Source: Toxorhynchites rutilus septentrionalis
Taxonomy: Eukaryota; Arthropoda; Insecta; Diptera; Culicidae
Direction: 5' to 3'
NCBI RefSeq assembly: GCF_029784135.1
Contig: NC_073745.1
Span: 282,569,803-282,633,802, forward strand
Length of the DNA stretch: 64,000 bases
The notes beneath the pieces are model-generated. The model did not search any database. It saw only the letters and a program-made list of their open reading frames with translations, and was not told the DNA's origin. The position numbers and the translations under genes are program-made. Shown here piece after piece: positions 45,486-56,974 of this stretch. Positions within the stretch are counted from its first letter, which is position 1, and each line of letters opens with the position of its first letter.

Positions 45486-46200
45486 AGTGGGTTATATCTG
45501 TGATATAACCGCAAGGTAGACGTAGGACTACCGTTGGCTGGGTAATCATTTATTTGAAATTGCATCTGAATCAATTCTAAATGAATGAATGAATGAATGT
45601 TTTGAAATATTGCTGAAAGTTTTTCTTGCTAGTGTGTGGTTTTATGAGTTTAAGTATGGAATTGTTATTAACATAAAATTCAACTCTTTCGAACTTGGTG
45701 GTCCCGAAACGAACCGATGGAATTTAAGTGGCCTTGTAAAAGCAACTGAAGATGTTTGATACATGATTCATTTTTGTTTTCGTGAGAATAACACGAGATT
45801 TTTCATGATCACTCCATGCACAGAATAGAAACTAAGGCCGCCACTTCACGGTGAAAACGAAATAAAGTCTGTATAACCTTGCATAAAATTCATTTTGTTT
45901 TTATCGTGATGTGGCAATTTTTCATGATTGTTCATGAAAGCAGAACAGAAACTGAAGCTATTGACGAATTTACGTTAGATTTACAACCAGGTGGCGCAGC
46001 AAGTAAAATGATGATGTTTTGTTTTTTGGTCGGAATTGGAATTTTTCTAGAAAAATCAGAATTTATCTTCAAATTTCCCGGTTTCACGTATTGTTTCCAA
46101 GTTAGAGAGGCTAGAAAATCGCCATTTTACAATGTGGTATGTATATTTAGAAGAATGGCTTGGTATAAGTGTAGTAGTATTTTTTTTCAACTAGATAAAC
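45486..46200 (+). mobile_element. Family B element, copy 4 (left part)
   Basis: AGTGGGTTATATCTGTGATA, ACCGCAAGGTAGACGTAGGA and a GAATGAATGAATGAATG run define the left end as in copy 2. A histone-like signal relic lies at 45684-45715: on the minus strand GGTTCGTTTCGGGACC followed by TCGAAAGAG. The right terminus was not found, so the end given is approximate. Confidence 0.5.
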
Positions 46201-46422
46201 GATGAGTAGCATGTGTTGCGCTCAAAATACTGCAAATCCTTCTTGTATCGGCCCTTACATTATCAATGATATAATCCAACTCAATATGATATCGATTCCA
46301 TCACCATTATTCACAGTATTCATAACCTGTATGCATTATCAAAGTTAAAAAGATTATCAATGATTTTGGTCCAATAGCGTGTTGAAATCAGCGTAAATAT
46401 ACAAAGCCCTAACTTTCTAACT

Positions 46423-47492
46423 TTTTGACGTGGGACTACGTCTAACCGGAGTATATGGGGGGTAAAATGAAAACCTAAACATAGAACATGCAGGAAAAAA
46501 TGAAAGATTCCGAATGCTTATAACTCGAACATTTCTTACTGGATCGGAAAGATGTTTGCATCAATTGATACGGAATATTCCTACGCTTCTACCGCAATTA
46601 ATAAAATGTTATTTTTCATTAGATAAACAATTGTATAACTGTAAAATGTTAACCGTTATCTAAACGCCCAACTACCTCGTTTTAATTGGCCCGATTCACG
46701 GTTTCCCCAACACAGCCATCAAAACCAAGCAGCCTTGGGGAAATCGGCATCGCAAACACATGAAAGTATGGGAACTTTTGTTCGCACCGATCTGTGTTCC
46801 CTCACACAGACTTCAAAACCAAGCAGCTTTAGAGAAATCGGCATTGCAAATACATTAAAGTTGGGGATATTTTTATTCCGACTGAAATGTGTTTCCCTAA
46901 CACAGACTTCAAATCCATGGAGCTTGGGTAAATTGGCATTGCAAATACATGCAAGTCGGGGGCATTTTTGTTCCGACTGAAATGTATTTCCCCAGCACAG
47001 ACTTCAGAACTAAGGTGCCTGAGGAAATTGGCATTACAAACTCATGTAGATTGGGGTTTTTTTTCCTTCCGACTGAAATGTGTTTCCCTAACACAGACTT
47101 TAAATCCAAGGAGCGTGGGGAAATTGGCATTGCATATTCATGCAGGTCAGGGGTATTTTTGTTCCGACTGAATTGTGTTTACCTAATAAAGACTTCTAAA
47201 CCAAGTTGTCTGGAGAAATCGGCATTGCAAATACATGCAAATCGGGGTCATTTTTATTCTGACTGAAATGTGTTTGTTTAACACAGACAGTAACGAAGAA
47301 CATAATCTATTGCATGATTTGACCTTACATGGCATTATACTATCTTTTTACTCACAAAGCAAATATATTGAATTCAATTGAATTCGGAAATTGTTGCATT
47401 CAATCAAAATTTCAATCTAACAAACAAATGATTGCTAAGCTGAGGTAGTCCCACGTCAACCTTGCGGTTATATCATAGATATAACCTACCCA
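46423..47492 (-). mobile_element. Family C element, inverted copy 2
   Basis: It begins TTTTGACGTGGGACTACGTC and ends GAGGTAGTCCCACGTCAACC plus the GGTTATATC...GATATAACC hairpin. It carries six 95-bp minisatellite units at 46700-47290, against about two in copy 1. Confidence 0.7.
46700..47290 (-). repeat. 95-bp minisatellite in family C copy 2
   Basis: CACAGACTTCAAAACCAAG-type sequence recurs about every 95 bp (near 46721, 46815, 46911, 47005, 47101, 47195). Each unit also has GAAATCGGCATTGCAAATAC and TCCGACTGAAATGTGTTTCC. Frames on both strands are repeat artefacts. Confidence 0.85.
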
Positions 47493-47744
47493 TTTTTTTA
47501 ATACTGAAGACATTTAATGGTTGAAATGAATCTAAATAAAAAAAAATGAATAATCATAACCGAATCTTGCTTTTCCGTGCGTAGAAGAAACAAACATCAT
47601 CACTTTTGTGGTTCTGAACTCTAATGTAGGTGTCGCATGAGCTGATTCAGCTTTACGTAAATTCGTCAATTGGATTGCATCACGGGAACACCAAGTCGAA
47701 CGCGTAAATGCGAATATTCCTTCGCTTGGAACCGATTTAGTTGA

Positions 47745-48660
47745 TAGACATATTAAATTGAAGCCAATAATCCTTCTTTGAAAAAACATCGCTCTTGCGG
47801 GTAGATTGGATTCTAGCCGCATAGGTCTAGTCTAGTAAAAAGGTCTAGGTCTAGTAAATACAATACATAAATAATACAAAAACGAAAATCCCAATGTTTC
47901 GCAAAAGTAATATTTTTCCAAATAAAAATAACTCATGAGCTTCAATTTTATATGTCGATCGTCTGAATCGGTCCAGTAGTTCAAAAGTTTTGAATTTTTG
48001 TTGTGGAAAAAGGGGAGAGGAACTGTTTTTTCGAACCATCTTTAACCAAGAAAACTAAGAAAAACTAACTCACTTAATAATTAATATAAATACAAATACA
48101 ATACATAAATAATACAAAAATGAAAATCCTAATTTTTCGCAAAAGTAATATTTTTTCAAATAAAAATAACTCATTAGCTTCAATTCTATATGTCGATCGT
48201 CTGAATCGGTCCAGTAGTTCAAAAGTTATGAATTTTTGTAGTGGAAATAGGGGAGAGGAAATGTTTTTTTTCGAACCATCGGTTAACTTTGAAAAATCAT
48301 ATCTCAAAAACGAAAAAATAGCATCGCTGATATCGAGATATGTTATGTAAAAAACCCTCAGCTTTCAAGAAATATTATAAAAAAATATAGCGCCCTCTAG
48401 TCATAAAAAACAATAATGAACGACTGCAATCAATAATTGCGAAAATAAAATGCATCCATTTTTTGCAAGTTTAGTATTTCTTAATTTTTTGAAGCCTCTT
48501 TAAATTTTTAAGGCTAGCTCATTGGCTTCAGTTTGATATGCTTATCATTCGAATCGGTTCAGTAGTTCAAAAGTTATGAATTAAAAAAGTCATTTTTGGG
48601 AAAAAGGGGAAAACTGATTTTTCGGATAACCCTAAAATGGAAATGGGCACCCTAATGGAA
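47745..48660. repeat. Family I foldback repeat with a 238-bp tandem duplication
   Basis: AATACAATACATAAATAATA begins at 47857 and again at 48095. The following approximately 200 bp are closely similar, including TATGTCGATCGTCTGAATCG. The block ends GGAAATGGGCACCCTAATGG, the complement of the family I start at 1354. Confidence 0.65.
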
Positions 48661-48776
48661 AAATAAAAAAAAGTATGGGTCTAATATTTTGCGATAAAGA
48701 ACAAATATACAATTTTCCACAAAAAACTTAGAACCACTATATCGGTTTAGCATGGAATGGCTGTATATTGATATAT

Positions 48777-48881
48777 CTTCTTGAATGACGTTAACGTTCC
48801 CTGTGGAACTTTTGCCGTCTCAACGTATGCCTTAATTAGCGTTTAATACTTAGTTGAGATTTCTTAAGCCAAATAACACGC
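48777..48881 (-). mobile_element. tRNA-derived SINE type 3, copy 3, left piece
   Basis: TTCTTGAATGACGTTAACGT to AAATAACACGC matches 44440-44560 and resumes at 52298. The SINE as a whole is flanked by TATATTGATATAT (48764-48776) and TATAATGATATAT (52459-52471), a 12 of 13 match. Confidence 0.75.
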
Positions 48882-51800
48882 TTATTTCCCTGGTGACGTA
48901 CCTGAGGCACCTCCCCAAGAGGTTGCGACATTCGTAAATTATTGCAGAGAAATCAAAAAAGACTTCATCATCGGCTGTGATGCCAACGCTCATCACACTT
49001 TGTGGGGTAGTACTGACATAATCAGTCAAGGTGACTGTCTTTTAGAATTTCTCTCTTCAAACAACATTGACATTGCCAATATAGGCAATGAACCAACCTT
49101 TATAAACGCTATCAGACAAGAAGTCCTGGACCTAACACTGTGCAGTCCGGTAATTTCTTCGAAAATACACAACTGGCACGTTTCGGAAGAGGCGTCTTTG
49201 TCTGATCACAGACACATTATCTTCGAATGGGATGGTGGCTTGACAGTACAGAGAGAATATCGTGATCCAAGAAAAACCAACTGGGAACGATATTCACTTG
49301 AACTCGAGTCAGAAACTCTTAACACAAAAATAAGGTCGATTCAACAGCTCGAATCAATTTCAAAAGAATTAAATGATACGATAGTTTCTGTCTACAACAG
49401 TAATTGTCCACTTAAGAGAGTTTCTTCGACAAGAAACGTTCCATGGTGGAACAAAAGGCTCGAGCGGCTACGTAAAACAGCGCGGAAGCTGTTCAACAGA
49501 TCTAAAATTAATTCGGATTGGTCTCAATATAGGAGCGCCCTAACCGAATATAACAGAGAACTAAGACGATCTAAACGAAAATCTTGGGTAAATAACTGCG
49601 AAAGCATTGAAAGTACCCCAATCGTTGCAAGACTAAGCAAGACTCTTGCAAAAGACCACTCGAACGGGATAGGTTCCCTCAAAAAGGACGACGGTTCGTT
49701 CACAAAATCTCCCTCAGAAGTATTAGACTTACTGATGAAAACTCACTTCCCGGGATCTACATCGGTTCAATCTGATACCAGTCCTAGCTACAACCGCGAC
49801 ATGAAATGCTCTCGAAGGTATTCTCAAAGTGCAAAGGATGTCGCAAAGATAGTTGCTGGAATGGTTTTCACGAGGGCCAGAGTAGAAAGCGCGGTGAGAT
49901 CCTTTCAACCATACAAATCCGCAGGTGCAGATGGAATTTTTCCAGCCCTGATTCAAAAAGGAGAATCTTAGCTGATTCCATCTCTAATCGAGATTTTTAA
50001 GGCAAGTCTGATACTAGAGCACATTCCTTCCACATGGAGACTCGTTAAAGTGGTCTTCATTCCAAAAGCTGGGAAACGTGATAAATCACTCCCAAAATCA
50101 TTCAGACCAATTAGTTTATCATCAATACTGCTGAAAACTATGGAAAAAGTATTATATGAATACATAAAGTCTGTATTCATGTCCAAATGCCCTTTATCTA
50201 AATACCAGTTTGCCTATCAATCAGGCAAATCCACAGTCACAGCGTTACACGCTTGTGACTGTGACTCTTTCGTCAAAAGAAATTGCATTATGTGCGTTTC
50301 TTGATATCGAAGGGGCTTTCGACAATGCTTCTTATGTATCAATGGCACAGGCTATGAGAAGAAGACATTTCGATGACTGCATAGTCGAATGGATCAAAGG
50401 CATGCTCACAAATAGACAAATCACCTCGGAGCTGGGTGGGTCGTCGACATCTGTGGTTGCAACGAAAGGTTGCCCACAAGGAGGGGTTCTATCACCTCTA
50501 CTTTGGTCACTGGTGGTTGACGCCCTTCTGATTAGTTTGGAGGAGAATGGTTTTGGAACCGTGGGTTTTGCTGATGATTTAGTCATAATGGTACGTGGCA
50601 AATTCGACGATGTGATATCGAGCAGGATGCAGATGGCCTTAAACCTTACACAATCATGGTGTATCAAAGAAGGTCTGAGCATAAATCTCTCAAAAACAAC
50701 AATTGTTCCTTTCACCAAAAAGAAGAAACTGCATCTGCAGACTCTAAATCTTGGAGGAGAGGAAATAAAATTCAGCGTTTCAGTAAAATATCTAGGCGTA
50801 ATCCTGAACGCTAAACTAAACTGGAACGCACACTTAGATGTTCAGTAAGGCCAACATTGCCCTATGGGCATGTTCTAAAATGATAGGCAGAACATGGGGC
50901 CTTAAACCAAAAATGGTTATGTGGGTCTATACAGCAATTGTGCGGCCTAGGATAACCTATGCCTCATTAGTATGGTGGTCAAAGACTAAGGAGACTGTAG
51001 CTACAAAAAAGCTAAACAAACTCCAACGACTGGCATGCGTTGCTGTAACAGGAGCAATGCGAAGCACACCCTCAAAGGCATTGGAGGCTATCCTTCACTT
51101 GTTACCTTTGGGTCAACATGTTCAGCTGGAGGCTAATAGAAGCGCTCTAAAACTGAAAAGATATAAAAAAATATTAGACGGGGACAAAACTGGTCACTTG
51201 AGCATCCTGAATCTCTTACCCGTTGGACCAACCTCAGAGATGAACAGCGATTGGATGGAACCAAGGACCAATTATGACATTCCATACAGAGTGATCGAAC
51301 TTTCTCGTTCAGTATGGGATGAGGGTGGTCCCGATGTTCGTAATGGTTCAATCCTGTTCTATACCGATGGGTCGAAAATGGGTAACAGAACAGGTGCTGG
51401 AGTGTATGGTCCCAGAATAAAAATTTCTGTAGCTATGGGGAACTGGCCAACAGTTTTCCAGGCAGAAGTAGCTGCAATAATAGAATGTATAAATGTCTGC
51501 CTTAAAAGAAATTATAGACATGCTAACATTTGCATCTTCTCAGACAGTCAAGCAGCACTTAAAGCCCTCAACGCTTTCAGGTGCTATTCAAAAATTGTCT
51601 GGGAATGCATTTGCCTTTTACGACAACTGTGTCAGAGAAGTTCGGCACAACTGTACTGGATTCCTGGCCATTGCGGTATAGAGGGAAATGAACAAGCAGA
51701 TGAACTCGCAAGACGCGGCTCAAGCTCACCCTTCACTGGTCCAGAACCATTCTGTGGAATTTCTGAATGTGTGTTGAAGAGTGAGCTGAAGAAATGGGAA

Positions 51801-52290
51801 GACCGGGAAGTAATGGCCAACTGGATGGCTGTACAACTTAACCAGTCAAAAAAATTTATCACGCCGAGTATTGAAATTACTCAACAATTGCTGAGTCTTA
51901 ATAAGAAAGACTTCAGCACATTCACTGGTCTTATAACAGGACACTGTCCGAGTAAATACCATCTCAAAAACATAGGTTTAGTGCAAGATGATATTTGTCG
52001 CTTTTGTAATGCCGAAAGCGAAACCTCGGAACATTTGCTCTGCAAATGCGGAGCACTAACAAGACGCAGACTTCAACACCTCGATAAGGCTATTCTGGTC
52101 TGTGTCGCCGATCAGGACTATAAATTTTATCAAACAGATTATTCCTGATTGGCACCTATCTCGCTATAGCTTTCAGTCTACTTCTTCATCAATAAGCAGT
52201 TGATAAGCTTGAAGCGTAGTACAAAAAATGTGGCATACCACAATAGTTCAAACTAATGGACGCAGTGGTTCACACCCAACAAGGGAAAAA
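48882..52290 (+). mobile_element. 5'-truncated RNase H-bearing LINE (LOA/I group) inside a SINE
   Basis: It is flanked by AACACGC at 48875-48881 and 52291-52297 and interrupts SINE type 3 at a point that is continuous at 44550-44560. The 5' end starts within the endonuclease. The 3' UTR ends in GGGAAAAA. At 3.4 kb it is the longest LINE here. LOA-clade Lian-type elements of mosquitoes have this domain order, but the clade needs a tree. Confidence 0.8.
48883..52148 (+). pseudogene. Endonuclease/reverse transcriptase/RNase H pseudogene
   Basis: Domains in order are as follows. The endonuclease C-terminal half has IIGCDANAHHTLWGS (catalytic Asp) and EASLSDHRHI. A basic linker (VPWWNKRLERLRKTARK) follows. 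Reverse transcriptase has PYKSAGADGIFP, GCPQGGVLSPLLW and a catalytic GFADDLVIM box. RNase H has YTDGSK, QAEVAA, SDSQAAL and WIPGHCGIEGNEQAD, holding the D-E-D-H/D active-site set. The C-terminal Cys/His cluster is CRFCNAESETSEHLLCKC. Breaks are a TAG at 49969, a frameshift near 50230-50290 in the palm region, and another near 50840 in the thumb. With so few lesions over 3.3 kb, this is the youngest dead LINE in the window. It would copy its RNA into DNA at a nicked target. Confidence 0.85.
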
Positions 52291-52297
52291 AACACGC

Positions 52298-52458
52298 CTT
52301 AAATGTATTCCGAGTGGCAAGCTCTAGAATACGCGTGACCACAGTGCAAGTCGGAGGAAATTTCTCTGACGAAAAATCCCCCGGTCAGAACGGGAATCGA
52401 ACCCGAACACCCGGCATGATAATGTGAGACGCTAACCACTCAGCCATGGGTGCACATA
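52298..52458 (-). mobile_element. tRNA-derived SINE type 3, copy 3, right piece with tRNA-like head
   Basis: On the minus strand GGCTGAGTGGTTAGCGTC and GGGTTCGATTCCCGTTCTG form the A and B boxes. The piece joins the body at 48881 once the LINE is removed. Confidence 0.8.
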
Positions 52459-52471
52459 TATAATGATATAT

Positions 52472-53067
52472 AACTTACCTGAATTGAGCACTTTGAAAAT
52501 TAAAATCTTTTTCTTAAGTTAATCAGTGTTGTCATGTTTAATTTCGATGTTTATATTTTATCAAATGCGTGAATTGGTTATGGACTGAATTTCGAAAGAA
52601 GATGTTTTTGACGAAATAAGAAAATATTTTAAATGAAAAAGTCCATATGACTCTCAAGAATCATTCTAATTTATTTTTTTGTTAGTCGACACAGCAGGAA
52701 TTGCAAATACATTTCTACTTATGTATTGGTTCCGAACGGTTGGTTCAGTTTATGGGCGCGTAAATGCAATCCGATGGTATGTAATCTAATTAGAACAGGT
52801 TTGAAACATGTCGTAACTAGGGCGGCATTCGCATTGTGTGAGCCCATTTGTGGTTTCCTACGTATTTCATGTTTCCTCGAACAAGGCCCCGCGCCGTCGC
52901 GGCCTCAATCCTCTGATCTTCTCTGTTCAATACAAATCACGCGAGACACTTGTGCAGCTTCTGGTGTTTTGTCGTAAAGTGTTTACTTTCAAACTCATAA
53001 ACCTTCATATCTCACAAAAACTTGACACTGTTTTACTCATGCATATTTCTGTTTCTTCTCTTTTCAG
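52472..53067 (+). other. Unique sequence leading to a splice-acceptor-like tract
   Basis: No gene or repeat copy is recognised. The last 40 bases form a pyrimidine tract with branch-point-like TTACTCAT upstream and end in TTTTCAG at 53061-53067. Confidence 0.3.
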
Positions 53068-53075
53068 GTAAGGAA
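53048..53075 (+). promoter_or_regulatory. Candidate recursive splice site (acceptor and donor juxtaposed)
   Basis: TCTGTTTCTTCTCTTTTCAG is followed at once by GTAAGGAA. A strong acceptor and a strong donor meet with no exon between. That is the zero-length-exon layout of insect recursive splice sites, used to remove very long introns in steps. It could equally be the acceptor of an ordinary non-coding exon starting at 53068. Confidence 0.45.
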
Positions 53076-54385
53076 AATTTTCTTCAAGGAACATTACATC
53101 TCAATTTCGTTCGAGAAAAAAGAAGCTCTCAGTAAGGAGTGGTAAATCCTCAAAGTGGGAGTTGAGAGTGGTAAATATTCGTGTCACGTGCGGTGCAGTG
53201 CAATGGCCGATAAAACAGGAAACCGTATATCAAAACCATAAAACTTCTGAGACTCAGCCAGCTGTAACCAGAGTTGTTTTTCGGCGGAAAATCACATGAA
53301 TATTCGATGGCTATAATAAGGAAGCACATTTTTCCTCTCTCGAAACGACGACGCTCATCGACAATGGTTTTTTTTTACCAAGGACGAGGACGACGCGTTA
53401 AGTGCTTTTTTGTTGTTGGTAGAAATGTGTTTCGTGTCGGTGCGATGCATCGCTGGATTCGAGTGGCAATAATCGATCGAATTTTGTTGCACTGTTGACT
53501 GATACGAAACCACGAAATTGTGGCGAGGAGAGGGTATCACCACCTTCACCAGCCTTGCCGGATGGATGGCGATGACATCCGTTGATGATGGGCATTATTT
53601 GCACCCGCCGCTGATTGCAATCAAATTTGGGTTGCCTGTGTAATTGAAACCACCAGTAAAGTGCATTGTGAAATTGGTTTTTGTGGTTTTATTAGGTTAA
53701 CCCATCTCTTTGTCCCCATGAGATTCCCGGGTTGATGGTGTTTTGGTTTCTTCCAATTAACTCACATCCCGTGATAACGCGATGCAGGAGGAGAGGGAAA
53801 ACCACTTGCGAGTCGTTTCAGATTTTTGACCTTTGTCCTCGTTTTGCGATTCATGGCAACATAGGTTTTTCCCATTCTTTTGGCGCTGACAAAGGTCGGT
53901 CGGAAAATGGTAGACGGGTAAACTCGGCCATTAGGAACTTCCACTCGCGTTGCGCCAGTGCCCACCCCAATAAATTGTAACAAATGGGATTGGCTGACTG
54001 GCTGGTTGGCCCTGTGAATATGGAAATATTAATTTCTAAAAATAACAATCGACGTTCTGCAATTACCGTTAATATAACACTGTCTGGCGCCTGGCGGTTC
54101 AGAAAGGGAAGAATGGGAGAAAGCAGCGAGGTTGCCAAAGAGACTGTGGTCTCGGATCGTCTTGGTTGTTCCACTCGGAAAATACGATACTGTGTTTAAA
54201 ATGTCAGAACATAAATTTTATTTATGGACATGAGGAGGAAAGCTGTCGTTCCGGACAATTAGCAGTATCCTTCCGATTGTAAGAGTGATTATTTCGTGCC
54301 ATCCAAATGTTCAGGTTCTTATGGGGAACAGATGGGGGTTTCGAGCAATACATTTTTTAATGTTCAATATTTAAGTTCGCTTATT
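53076..54385. other. Unique sequence, no gene assigned
   Basis: This is a CpG-containing, non-repetitive segment. An ATG in GCAGTGCAATGGCCGATAAA (about 53203) opens only 12 codons. Several overlapping frames on both strands lack family features. It may be exon or regulatory DNA of the surrounding gene. Confidence 0.3.
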
Positions 54386-55019
54386 AGCATTCCTTATTTT
54401 GAAGCTGTTCTCATTTCATTTCTTATTTGAATTACTCAAATCTTTTGAATCACTAGACTCACTTCAGACTCTTAAATCTCTCAAATATTTTGAATCACCT
54501 AAGTCTTTCCAATCTCTTGAATCTCTCAAATTCCTAAAAATCTCATAAGTTTCTCAAAGCTCATCAAATCTAGCAAATTTTTTAGATCTCTTAGATCTCC
54601 TAGATCTCTTACATCTCTTAATTTTTTTTAATTTCATATATCTCTCCATATATCTCCTAAAATTTTTCAATTTTTTAATTTTTCAGATTTCTTAGATTAC
54701 TTGAATCTCTGAATTGTCTAAATTGTCTCCTTGAATTTACTCAATCTTCAATCTCTCTCTCATCTCTCAATCTCTCTTTTTAGTCTCATAAATCTTTCAA
54801 ATATATTGATTCTCCTAAATCTGTTATACCATTCAAATATTTTAAATATTTAAAATCATTCAAATCGTTGTAACCATTTGAATTTATTAAATATTTAAAA
54901 AAAATTGTTAATCTTTAATCAAATCAAATCTCTAATCGTTTATATCTCTCAAATCTTTTAAATCTCTTAAAATCCTTAAACCTCATATTTTTTTCAAATC
55001 TACCATTTTTTAAACGGTT

Positions 55020-55930
55020 TTATTTAGCTTGCCCTGCAATTTGTATGTTTGTAACATGTTTGTATGTAGCGCTTTACCACATCAATAGAAGTTTGAACTC
55101 CTTCCTGTTGACCAATTGTTCTGAAATTTGGAACACACCATTATCTCTGCAGTTACTATAAAACTGCGTTTTTCATGATCTTGAAAATCCAAGATGGCAT
55201 CCGCTACTAAATGGCGGATCACATATTTTTTCAAAACTCCATCAATATAGGTTTTTCCCAAACCCCATCAATATGGGTGTCAAATGAAAGGGCTTGATTA
55301 GTGGAACACAGTTATTTCTGAAAAATGCAAATCCAAAATGGCCGTAACAACAAAACGGCGGATTACATATTTTTTCAAATCCCATCAATATGGGTATCAA
55401 ATGAAAGGGAGTGACTAGCAAAATACAGTTATTTATGAAAAACGCAAATCCAAGATAGCTACCACCACAAAATGGCGGATTACATATTTTCTCAAAACAA
55501 AGCCCATCAGAATGGGTATCAAGTGAAGGGGCTTGATCAGTAGATCACAGCTATTTAGGAAAATTCAAAATAGCCAATTACTTTTTCAAAATGTTTCATT
55601 CAACTTGACCTGTTTGTATGTCTGTAGGATTATCCCATACTAATAAAAATTTGACCCCGTTCCTTTTGATTTATTGATCTGAAATTTGGAACAAACCTTT
55701 ATCTCTGCCGTCATTATAATACTGTGTATTCTTGAAATCTCCATTATCTTGAAATATCCAATTTGGCCGCCGGTAAAAAATGGCTGAATGGCTTGACTTG
55801 GAGAACACATTACATTATGAACAACATAAATTCAAAAAGGTGTATGTTTTTTTTGTAATCCCTTCAATATCGGTATCGAATGAAATGATATGACTAATAG
55901 AGTACAGTACATCATCAAAATATTCTGAAA
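55020..55930. repeat. Repeat family G, second locus
   Basis: CCATCAATATGGGTATCAAATG-type phrases (split), AAATGGCGGATTACATATTT and GAAATTTGGAACAAACC recur. The segments around 55020-55250 and 55600-55830 are direct duplicates of each other. Reverse-complement relatives are at 8700-9530. Confidence 0.65.
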
Positions 55931-56029
55931 AAATTAGAGAAGAAATAAAAATAAAAAAAAGGTTGAATGGTTTTCTTGTAGAGAAGTATACTAATCATAC
56001 AGATAATGTAATAAAATCTAGAAAATAAA

Positions 56030-56356
56030 AAAAGTAAAAAAAAACTTTTTAAGTTAAACAGTTTAATGTACTAAAAGCTAGGAAATAATTAGGCAAGTAG
56101 TAGTGAATAGTTATCACATCCCTTCCTTCATTAATCTAGGGTAATGATGAGACCAAAATAAAATCGTGGGGCACATCGGGTTTCCATTATCCAAAGTAAG
56201 TTGTTTCATCATATGCACACGATTTTATTTTAATCTCATCATTGCCCTAGATTAATGAAGAAAGGGGTGTGATAACTATTAACTGCTACTTGCCTAATTA
56301 TTTTCTAGCTTTTAGTACATAAAACCGTTTAACTTAAAAAGTTTTTTTTACTTTTT
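56030..56356. repeat. Long inverted repeat, arms about 140 bp
   Basis: The left arm (56030-56168) includes CTAGGAAATAATTAGGCAAG and CATTAATCTAGGGTAATGAT. The right arm (56217-56356) includes ATCATTGCCCTAGATTAATG and CTTGCCTAATTATTTTCTAG. The loop is about 48 bp. An RNA from it would fold into a long hairpin. It could be a foldback MITE. Confidence 0.75.
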
Positions 56357-56974
56357 TTTAAATCATTATGTCTTTCATATTTCTTAAATATCTTAGATCT
56401 CTAAAGACTCAATTGTTTTGTTTCATTCAAATCTTTGAGATTAAAAAATCTGAAAAATCACAAACGTCTCTCTTAGATCTCTTAGATCTCTCAAATCGCT
56501 TAGATCATTGGAATCTCTTCAATTTTTTTTCAATTTCTTAAATCTCTCAAATAACTTAGATCTTTTAGATTGAAAATAATTAAATGTTTCTAATCCTTCA
56601 AATATTTAAAAAAAATCTTGAATTTCCTAAATATTTTAAATTTCTGAAATCTTATGATTTTTCCAAATATTAAGTCTCTCAAAACCCAAATCTCTGAAAT
56701 CCCTCAGGTTTCTCAAATTTCTTAGTTGCCTTAAATTTCTCAATTTTTTTAATTTTTCTGCTTAGTAGGCTTTCAGTCTCCTGGGCTGGTTCGCCTCTAA
56801 TCACTCAAAACTCTCAAATCTCTTAAATCTCTTAACATTTTCTACCTCTTCAATTTAATAGATCTTTGAAATTAATCAATTTTCTTTATTATCTTAAACC
56901 TTCAAATATTCTGAATCTTCCAAATCTCTAAAATCATTCAGATCTCCCTGATCCCTTAGAATTTAGTAAAAATA

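Noticed and set aside
52385..52450. tRNA gene on the minus strand (also at 14500-14575, 44640-44700 and, on the plus strand, 24225-24300)
   Set aside because: A and B boxes are present, but each is joined to a SINE body with target duplications. The cloverleaf is incomplete.
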